Assembly: GCA_023105745.1 (NCBI GenBank)
Contig: JALGQZ010000004.1
Span: 60,133,112-60,197,111 of the forward strand
DNA: 64,000 bases
Source of the DNA: Austropuccinia psidii
Taxonomy: Eukaryota > Basidiomycota > Pucciniomycetes > Pucciniales > Sphaerophragmiaceae
Reading direction: 5' to 3'
Shown here: positions 22,685 to 31,542 of the stretch, piece by piece
How positions within the stretch are numbered: position 1 is the stretch's first letter
Layout: each line of letters starts with the position of its first letter
Program-made: the position numbers and the translations under genes
The notes under the pieces: generated by a model
Database searches by the model: none
What the model was told of the DNA's origin: nothing
What the model saw: only the letters and a program-made list of their open reading frames with translations

Positions 22685-24258
22685 TCATGCTGAACGCGCT
22701 GCTACCGGAGCTTCATCATCGACACGTGTCATATAATTGACAGCATACATTATTGGTAACATGCGATTATCAATATACTCTCCTCTGCGTTTGGCATACT
22801 CAGGGTCCAAGCTACTGAGTGGTTTGAGGCCATCTGGGGTACTAACAGGAGGGTCAATGGTTCGGATCTTAAGCTTTAAGGTGCAAACCTCAGGAGAGGA
22901 GATATGATTAGATGCCTGAGAATCTTTCGAGTCGCCAAGGTTGATTTCAAGTAAACGGCACCTAGGATTGGTTCTTTCTGTAAGTTTTTTGATCTGGGGA
23001 CTGCCATGATTGACCATCAAGTGCCAGAGTTCCCTATCGCCCCACGTCCACAAATCCTTTTTTTGAATTAATCCTTCAGCTAAAGCTAGCTTAAGAGCTT
23101 CGGCTGTAAGCTTATAAAGGTAGGCATGAGTTGGTGCAGCCCAAACCTTCTGATCACTCATTAAGAAAGCATTTCCTAATAATATGGCTGCGTGCTGGGA
23201 GTCGAGCGCCATTTGACCGTCAATCGATACTAATGAGTGAAGCACTTCTTGCGCGTCCTCTTGATTTAAAAATCCAAAATAGAGAGAATCCCTCAATGCG
23301 TAATCAACTCTGTCTGCGCAAATGCGAGGACTTGGCAGCTCTAAAAGCGAAAACAATTCTTCGTTAAAAACTAGTTCTCAATTTAGGTACCAAATCAACG
23401 ATATGAGAAATAAAAAGCAAATCCAATATATCAGCACTTTTAAGCAACTTGTTACAGAGAATTGAGACAAGGTGATATACCCCTCTGGGGATCAAATCCA
23501 TGCTTCTGTAAAACATTGGGAATTTGTGTCGAGTTGAGGTACTCTAGCTTGTCGACCCTTAGTTTAGTTTCAAATATAGTAAAAAGTATCATATATTGAG
23601 TGCGCCTGTGCTACATTATGACCAGCCCCTGATTGCGAATTTTGCTCACTCATGTACCACATAGCCAAAAACTGTTTCAAGATCAATTGATAAAAATCCC
23701 AGTGAGGTAAACCAAGTTCCCGAGTATTTGAATGAAAAGTTCATGATAAGTTTTAGCAAGATCAAACATTATACCAGAGGTCATAGAATGCATGTACCTA
23801 GATCGACAACGTGACTGAAAGTTGTGTGTGCAACATCGTCTAAAAAATCCCACAAAGCCTACAAGTCAGTTACCATGCATGGGAATGGCAGGATAAAATG
23901 AAAATTAGATGATGATTTGCTTCTAACGTAATAACGCTGCCAATTGAGCTTCCTCGGAGCCTCCAAGCCTTTTGACCAAGATCATGGCCCCCAGGCTATG
24001 ATCGAACCGATTGACTGGTGGTGAGGGTAATAAACCAACGAGACCTGAAATACCATGTTGTAAAACGTGTTTAAGTCTCTGAAACTCGGCCAAATGAATT
24101 ATTTCAATGGCACACAAGCTGTCAATGATAACAGTCCCATAAATCGGATCATGAATTTCGCAAGCCGTTTGACTTGTTTGTGCACTTGAATTTTTGTTTG
24201 TGCCAGTCATATTCAAGCTGAAGTTAGCTGAATCGACAGTGGTGGTAGAAGAATCCAT
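22685..24258 (-). CDS. HD-domain phosphohydrolase (dNTPase/SAMHD1-like superfamily), five exons
   Basis: My exon model on the minus strand is 24258-23928, 23839-23798, 23671-23650, 23605-23481 and 23370-22685, joining to 1206 nt and 401 residues with no stop. Donors are GTTAGA, GTACAT, GTGAGC and GTATAT; acceptors all end in AG. The start has a favourable context (AAGAAATGG). The metal-binding pattern H...HD...D is visible: RFDHSLGAM (about residue 90), LLHDVAHTTFSHVVD (H111, D112) and CADRVDYALRD (D193/D196). The N-terminal IHLAEFQRLKHV resembles the segment preceding the HD core in this family. The family hydrolyses phosphate esters, often dNTPs; the substrate here is unknown. The histidine of the HD pair is split by intron 1. 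Exon 3 is only 22 nt and intron 3 only 44 nt, so those junctions are the least certain. Confidence 0.82.
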
Positions 24259-24780
24259 TTCTTGCCTGAACGAATGTTGATAAGGTATTGGGCACTTGAG
24301 CTTAGAGATCTGAAAGAGGATCGATTAAATCGACCACAGAATATCGATTTGGGTATCCAATCCCAGCGTTATAAGCAGAAATCGATGCAGCCTGAGCCAG
24401 GAATGACTCAATCAGAGATTGCTGGATCAACACTGTTCATAGAACTGCTTTAAGGCTCTAAGGCTCTAACCGTCAAGGTGCTTTGAAGCTACGCAACTAA
24501 CGCAGAAGCCGCCACGACGCCCTTCAGCCCAAGCGCACCACTGAACGCTGACGATGAGCTCGGTTGGCCAAAGAATGATCGAAGATGAAGTAACATCGGA
24601 ACGGCTGACTGGTCCCGGTAAGATTATCAAATTTCTGGGGTATCATGCGACTGTAACTCGAGACCAATTTATCGGCGGGGAACGCAGTGCTCAGTGGTGA
24701 TCCCTGAATCTCTGAGGGATGATTTGCTTTGAGATAAGGAAACGCCAAAGCCCTGTCAAGACGTCAGTGGGTTGTCAGAA
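24259..24780. promoter_or_regulatory. CpG-rich upstream region of the HD-domain gene
   Basis: CG dinucleotides are frequent here (for example GACGACGCC-like and GCTGACGATGAGCTCGG stretches), whereas the transposon-filled rest of the window nearly lacks them. It lies directly upstream of the HD gene start and probably holds its promoter and 5' UTR. No TATA box stands out. Short open frames on both strands (24262-24453 plus, 24524-24748 minus) show no recognisable domain. Confidence 0.45.
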
Positions 24781-25721
24781 AAGCAACAGGCCTGGCTTTT
24801 ATGGAGCTCACATTGAAGACTAAGTAAAAAGCAGCCATTTTGTACCAAATTCACATTTCATCAAGAGCTTTTGAGCTCTAAGAAGCGACAAATGTTAAGC
24901 AGGGAATTTAGAGACAGCGCATGTAAAGTGGGAGGATTCCATCTAGCTTGATTAGCTTGTTGGAGCTAGTACTAGTATTCTGAGGATTTCTCAGTTGCAA
25001 CACTCATCTAGCACTACTAGAGTATATTTTTGAATTTGATCAAACAAAGAGTTTAACATCATTACAAAAAGAAATCATCAAAAAACTTAATTTGAAATAT
25101 GATATGCTTTACCTCCCCACTTTTGAAAATAATCTTGCCTTTTTTTAAAATTGAATAAATAAATTTGCTGTTACTTCAATAAAATTTAATTACTTTTATA
25201 ATTATATCACTAGTATCTTTAAATCCATATGAAAAATGAGTTTTGAGAGGAGGGGAGACATATTAAAAACTAACTAAGCTACAAAATACTTGGAAGAAAA
25301 AAGATCATAAAGAAGAAATATTTACTGTAGTGAAATTTTAATTGAATATTCCAATAAGAGCAAAAACAACTTAAAAGAGCCAATCATATTCCTTGGTGGA
25401 TTGTTGAGGTAACCAAAGGATTATTGCAGTGGAAAGTCAATTATGTAGTAACTTTTCATCTAGAACAGGAATAAAATAAATGATTTATTTCAAGAATAAT
25501 GAAACAAGCAATGAAAAACTCTTGGTTGTATCCAAAACCTACCAATTGATACTTTTCAAATGCAATACAAGGCGCTAATGGTTATTTCTCAAGTGAGTAA
25601 TTTTTTTGATTTAATTTTTTTATGGTTTCAAGTAAATTTATTCTTTGACATACAATTAGAAATTGATATGATAGTAAAGAAGGTGAGGGCCTCTAAAACT
25701 TATTAAAAAATCTATCATACC
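24781..25721. other. Intergenic sequence, nothing recognised
   Basis: AT-rich, without long open frames, TIRs or LTR ends that I could identify. Confidence 0.5.
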
Positions 25722-26469
25722 TGTCACAACCATGGCAATTACCCTGCTGGACTCCATATGGCATATCAGTGCCATATCAATCTTATGGCAATTTGGCCAT
25801 ATTCATAATCACTGGCCAAATTGGCCCTCTCATCTTTTCTGGCCTTTTATGGTCATTTCACTCCTTGGGCCAACCTGGCCCCTTCACTATCATCAGGCCT
25901 TTTGAGGCCATTCTCTGCTTTTGGGCACTTCCAGGTATTTTCCAGTCAACAGGGAAAATACAGCCCAAACGCCTGTATTTGGCTTTGTAAGCTTTAAATA
26001 CAGTTTTGCGCATTTTTGCTTTATTCAGCTGTATATGCCATTTTCCCATGTATTATGGGAAATATGTCCAAAAGGCCATATCAGGCCTTTTGTGGCTTAA
26101 TTGCCAGTTTTGCTCATTTTGTGCACTTTTGCGCATTTTGCACATTTTTGCGCACTTTGTGAAAATACAGTTTTAAGGCTGTATAAGCTGTATTTGGCCA
26201 GAACCCCAAAGTTGGGCAATACACCCAGAAACACCTTCTCACCTCTGAAGTCACCCAAAACCCAATTTTAACTCTCATCCTCCTGACTTCACTCACAAAG
26301 ACCTTTGGCCACTTTCACCCTTCAGAAACTCAAATTGTCATAAATGGTGTTATACACCATTCTGCACCTTTTTTCACCAGCAATTCAATGGTGTCAATAT
26401 TAGAGGGGTAATTCAACATTCCATAAGTCACCAAAGTGTCATGTCATCCAGAGGACCCATCAAGGCTCA
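25722..26469 (+). repeat. E4: 5' half of an element-E-family LTR
   Basis: Starts TGTCACAACCATGG like the other E LTRs and is closest to E3. It is cut at the CATCAAGGCTCA position, where a D-family LTR begins. The remaining half of the LTR is not found to the right. Confidence 0.85.
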
Positions 26470-26905
26470 TGTCAGCTTGTGACTCAAAACCAGAGCACAA
26501 GCATGACAACCAAATACCATAAACCAATGGTAAAGCCAAGATACCACCAAAAAATGGAGCTCTGCCAAATTAACTCAAAGAGTATCAAAAGAAAGAAGAA
26601 AATCACCTCTTTCCAAATATACAAGTCCCACAATCATAGGACAAAGAATAACAAAGTTATTCTTGCTCAAAGTTATTTCTGAGCATAAACCTTAATTTTC
26701 ACCTCTAATATGAAATCCAGAGGAAGAGGCTTAACCCCATCAAATGGGTATTCAAATTGGGGCTTTAAGTCAGGGCTATCCAATGGTACTAGCCAAACTG
26801 AGCTAGCACCAGAATTACAGAAGTTATGACCAAAATAAGGTCAAATAAGGGTAATTAAAATATTCACCTCTCATCTAGCTTCTACAGTTTTAGTGTGAGA
26901 TACCT
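26470..26905 (+). repeat. D4: 5' part of a family-D LTR, inserted in E4
   Basis: Starts TGTCAGCTTGTGACTCAAA and runs collinear with D2 (8151-8527 and 17949-18000) until about TTAGTGTGAGATA, after which similarity stops. The typical LTR end is missing, so it is truncated. Confidence 0.75.
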
Positions 26906-27700
26906 TCTCCCCTGCTCACCATCCTTACGCTCCCATATTTGATTGATAGGTTATGGTGGCTTGTTGGCGTACAATGCAATCACAGAAATATGCTGATTGG
27001 CCTTTTCTGCCAACAGGTTCTGGGGGGAAATTGGTGGGGATATTCACAATGTTGTGGTTAGGGTTTAAATAATGAGACTCACAAATTAAAACCTAATAGT
27101 GGACTATATTTAAGACCAGAATTGTGTCTTGTGTTTCCCCAACAAACCCATTTTATTTCATATCATTCAAATGGAACACTTTTCTTAGTCTTTACCTCAT
27201 GAGTGTTGAATAGTTCAAAAGGTGACTTTAGTAGGTTTCTTACTAGTCAAATTTATTCAATTTCTCACAGGGAAGTGATTTCATTTTAATGATATGAAAT
27301 AATTTGCAACACATCACCTCCTTGAATTCCCCGACAAATCCATTACAAGCTCAATAGATATTAATGGAAGGCTCCAAGCCTGTTTATGGAAAGGTTTCTT
27401 TTGGTCAGCTTGTGGTTCTAAAAGGTCTTTTTTCTATCAGATTCACTAACTATTAAACTGATTTAAATTTATATTTAGCTTCTTTCAAACTTTCCAAAAT
27501 TTTCCAATATTGATATTACCTCAAAAAGAATAAATTATTGATATCTTAAGCTTATTTTACTTTCACCACTTTCAGAACTCCCACCTTTTTTTGTCAATTT
27601 TGATCTTATTATTCAAATAATTTCAATCAAGTTATCAATCAACTAGTCACCATCTCTTTACTCAATGAACTACCTCCGCTATGCCCCAACCACTGCCCCA
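26906..27700. other. Non-coding stretch, nothing recognised
   Basis: No long frames or repeat boundaries were identified. It contains a TTATGGTGGCTTGTTGGCG segment and then AT-rich DNA. Confidence 0.45.
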
Positions 27701-27773
27701 AACCCTGGGAAATTCAACTACATTCAATGAACTATGACCTTCAGCCCCATAGAGTGGAAGTGAAATCTCTGAT

Positions 27774-28574
27774 ATGGTCAGTAGTCACAAATTAGGCATT
27801 GAAGTAGAGAGCCAGTCACATGAAAATAATCAAGATCCACCAGTTCTTCCAGAATGTGAGCGTAGATTCATTTTGGATATTTATAACCTCTAAAAAGCTG
27901 ATCGTTTTGTCATCGCCTTTATTTCAGCTCACCCTAAAAGCTCTCAGAAACAAAATTTTAAAAGATATGAGAAGCAAAAGACTGTTGAACCTTGTGCACC
28001 AACAGATTATGCTGGGAAAGATGATGTAATTTTCAGTGGCGAGGTTGAAACTATATCCAAGGAGCAATTTGTCTCAAACATTGCTCAAAAAATCCCAAGG
28101 CTGGAAAAAATTCAAAAAGATAGTAAAATTACTGATTATGTACGTCAAAAGATTGCTGAAGCAAGGAGCCTCCTAAAGATGGATTTGAACTGTAAGTCCA
28201 TTACTAATTCAAAACAAAATTGGCAGAAATAGCTGCTTACAATATATGGCTAGGTGTGGAGGTGGGAGAATCTCTACCTGAAGGAGCTTGAGTGGTAATT
28301 GGAGTGCCAGGAAAAGGTTTAGGAAAAAGATCAAATGTAAATGCCACCAAAAAGAACAACAAAAGACGCCCTACCTTTGAAGCCGCAAAGGATTCTTGGG
28401 ATCAAGGTGATGACATTATCAATGTTGAAGTTGACCATAATTATAATGAACCTCCACATACAGAAACCCCCCAAGTACTCAATGAAACAATTCATGATGA
28501 AACACCTCCTGCCTCTCCTCAAAAGACTCAAGCATTTTAAAAAAGGGAGGAAATTAAAGCTGATACAATAGGTC
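27774..28574 (+). pseudogene. Decayed multi-exon gene fragment, left of element A
   Basis: One frame reads MVSSHKLGIEVESQ, VLPECERRFILDIYNL, then after a stop KADRFVIAFISAHPKSS, GKDDVIFSGEVETISKEQF and KITDYVRQKIAEARSLLK. A further acidic segment (28292-28540) contains DIINVEVDHNYNEPP and DETPPASPQK. Stops and frame changes show it is not a working gene. The frame at the target site of A continues on the other side of A (KADTIG before, QEDITVLIPEPEP after), so A inserted into it. I recognise the style as a rust-specific multi-copy family, function unknown; that is judgement only. Confidence 0.5.
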
Positions 28575-30405
28575 TGTGAGCCTTAGAGGTAATTTCATAT
28601 ACCCAAAAGACCACAAATATAAAAAAATAACATATTAATATAAATAAAATAAATTTATTTATATTATTAAAATAAAAATAAAAAATATAAATATAAAATT
28701 ATATTAAAAATAAAAAATTAATTATAATTTAAAAATAAAATTACTTTAAATTTTGTAAATATAAAATTAAATTTATACTTGAAAAATTTAAGTAAAAATG
28801 AAATTTTAACAAAATTGTGAAAAAATAAATAAATTTGGAAAAAAGTTAAATAAAATTTATTATAACTTTTTATCCAATAAATAAACATATAAATTTTATT
28901 TCACCATTGGATTCCTCATAAAAAATCAGGTGGGGTCACCTCTGAGTGAAATTTTTGTAACTCAACTCTAAATAAGCTTAAATTAAGTTTTTAGTATTTT
29001 CAATACAAAAGTTGAAAATCCTCAAAACCTTAATTTAATTCACACCACATGTGGTGTTAACCATCAATTTTTGTGTTAAAATTGAGGTGTTGTGTTTAGT
29101 TTAGAAGTTATGAGGAATTAAAGTATTTTCAATTGAATTCAATTGAAATGTCAAAATGTGCGCGTGTATTACATAAGTGAACTTTGATTTACATATGAGG
29201 TGTCAATTATTACTGTATTGTACTGTACAATTGAATTGAATTACATGTGTAAATTATAAGTATAATACATGATGAGGAATTAAAAGGAAAAAATAAATTG
29301 GAAAGATTAAATTTGGGGGGGAAAAGGAACTCCAGCTCTAAGGGGGAGCTAGACCCCCAAAATCCTTGCTGACAGGCGTGGGATGTCAAAATTCACGCAA
29401 AAGTTCATCACTTTTGGCCTGGAATTGAGTTACAGGGTCTGTGGACTCAATTGATGATGAGGTTTTGATACCAACTGGGGTAGTTTTAGCTGTTGCCAAG
29501 AAGGTAAAACTACCCTTAAGATAAAACAATCATAATAAAAACAGTTTTAACTGGTTTCTACGCCTCTGACACACATTCTGACGTGTTTTGAAGGCTCTAG
29601 GTCTGGTATTGCTATAGTAATGGCTGATTTGAGGGTCTAAAATGGCTAAAAATGGCTTAAACCAGCCCTTTTTGGTCTAAACCAGGGTTCAATGATGCCA
29701 TAATTGGCTTTTCTGTTGTCAGACTGTTTTTCACGACTGACAAAAGTAAATTTTACTTTTGGAGTAAGAGAATTGATGGCTATAAAAGAATGTCTTCTTT
29801 GCCCCACTTTTCTCTTCATGTTAGAATCTTTTCCTTTTATTAATTAGTTTAAAACTGTTAAACCAATCAATAAAAGATTCCAACCACCTCTTTTAAATCA
29901 TTTTAAACCTTTTAACCACGTGAAAAAATCATTATAATCATTGTTTGTAACTCTTATAATCATTTTTACCCCTGAACCACCCCAAAAGTGAATTAAAGCA
30001 TCTTTCATCACTGTTAACTTTGTCACTTTGTTTCCAAATTCACTCTGGTCACTTTTGGGCGTGTTTTCTCTTTAATATTCTTTTTAAAGACTCTGTTCTT
30101 TAATTAATTGCTTGCAGTTCTTTGCTCAATTAATTCCAATTGAAATTGCTCTTGAAGAAATTTCTTTTGTAGCCTTAAAATATCTCTTGTAGAGTATTTT
30201 TTGGATAAATTTTTATTGTTGGTAAAACAATAAATTTTTATAATATTATTGTTTTATACTAATAAAGTTATAAACAATAAAATTGGCGTGTTTTCTCTTA
30301 AAAATAATATTTCATACTATTTTTAACTGAATTTTACCTTATACAAATTTTGAGGACAGGAAAAGTACTTGATTTTTAATCAAAGTTTCATATCCACACC
30401 TTACA
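28575..30405 (+). repeat. Element A 5' LTR
   Basis: Starts TGTGAGCCTTAGAGG and ends CCACACCTTACA. A TATA box lies at 29781-29788 and AATAAA words near 29866, suggesting that R lies around 29810-29890. Compared with the 3' LTR it lacks one copy of a 10-bp AATGGCTAAA-type repeat near 29645. Confidence 0.95.
29781..29788 (+). promoter_or_regulatory. TATA box in element A LTR
   Basis: TATAAAAG preceded by a C, in the right part of the LTR. It is also present in the 3' LTR at 38042-38049. It is the most convincing core promoter in the element; transcription would begin some 25-35 bases downstream. Confidence 0.55.
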
Positions 30406-30407
30406 TT

Positions 30408-30423
30408 TGGGGGCCCAGCCGTG
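30408..30423 (+). other. Putative primer-binding site of element A
   Basis: TGGGGGCCCAGCCGTG begins two bases after the 5' LTR end. The same motif with small changes follows the LTRs of B, C and D1. The primer RNA is not identified. Confidence 0.55.
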
Positions 30424-30630
30424 ATATTTTACCTGTGACATATTTTTTACTCTTTTTAAATCTTTTTTTCTTATATTGAAAAATTTAAAAACATATAAAA
30501 AATACTTATAATCCAAAAAAAATCCTTAAAAAATAATTTTTTTCATATTATAAGTGAGGCTTATATTTTTATTTCTTTTTTGAAATAACCTTTTTTTTAC
30601 TTAATTAATTGGCTTTTTCATTAATTTTAG

Positions 30631-31542
30631 TGTCTGACAACGTGGTAAGACAAGAAAACATTGAAACAGCCTCAACAGTAACCAGCATTATCCCTGCCAG
30701 TACTGTTAATTCTGATCATAATAGTACTGTTATTGTGACTCAAAATAATCAACCTGAACCAATATCTTCTGAATTAATTAACTTGGATATAAGTAATACA
30801 CTTCAGAAAGCCAAAAATTTGGCCAATAGTAAGTTTTTGACGTAAAAATACTATTTTAAGCCTTTTTTAACCATAATTATGCCTTCAACCAGGTCAGGAG
30901 CCAGCTACAACCCCTCAAGCAGCTCCCAAAAAGGTAATAGACGTGATTATGGCAGAGGCCAACCAGGTACAGAAGGAAAAGGGTCAGTTGATGACTTCCA
31001 AACAACTAAAATGGGTCATTCTGAAGCTGATAATACCATTTTACCTTCAAAAAGAGCTGACACCACCACAACAAGCCTCTGTGGACATATACAAAGCCAG
31101 CCACAGTGCATACAACAATGCACTTCAATTCAAGGAGTACCAGATCCTTGCAGACCTGTGGAAGAATTTCATGAATTCTTACCTGACAGGAAGAAAATTC
31201 CTGGGCCATCCCAACACTTGCAAATTGCTCAATGGATGGCATCCATTGATGGAGAAGAAAAACATGATGCTTTTGACACTAGAATGGAGGAAAAACAACT
31301 CTCCACCACCCAAACCAGTGCCAAAAACAGCCCCAGTGGCCAGCAGCAGCAATTCCAACGTGAAAAAGCAGCCACAAACTCCAAACAAGGGCAAAGGGAA
31401 GGCACCAGCCCCAAAACCTTACAGCCAGGGCTACAGAATCCCAAAGATTCAGCAGGATGCCATGGAAAATGTATTTCAGATGGCCAGAACCATGATGGAA
31501 TTACAGAAGAAGGAGGAAGCCAGATTAAGGTTCCAGAAATGA
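30631..31542 (+). CDS. Element A ORF1: overlapping-frame protein, probably spliced
   Basis: Proposed exons are 30631-30828 and 30893-31542, joined by removing a 64-bp GTAAGT...AACCAG intron. The join keeps the frame (NLANS-QEPATTPQ) and runs 216 further codons to TGA. This frame overlaps the long gag frame in a different phase. It contains a domain with LW..FMNSYL..RKFLG and LLNGWHPL, a proline/lysine-rich linker (NKGKGKAPAPKPY) and a terminal GYRIPKI...AMENVFQMART helix. The same protein is encoded in the overlapping frame of element B. Exon 1 has no ATG, so another exon with the start, perhaps in the LTR, is required; its first base is set by a TTTTAG acceptor-like site. The role is unknown; the basic linker suggests nucleic-acid binding (inference). 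Confidence 0.6.

Noticed and set aside
24524..24748. Minus-strand frame of 74 codons upstream of the HD gene as a separate gene
   Set aside because: No domain, no supporting exon, and it lies in the probable promoter/5' UTR.
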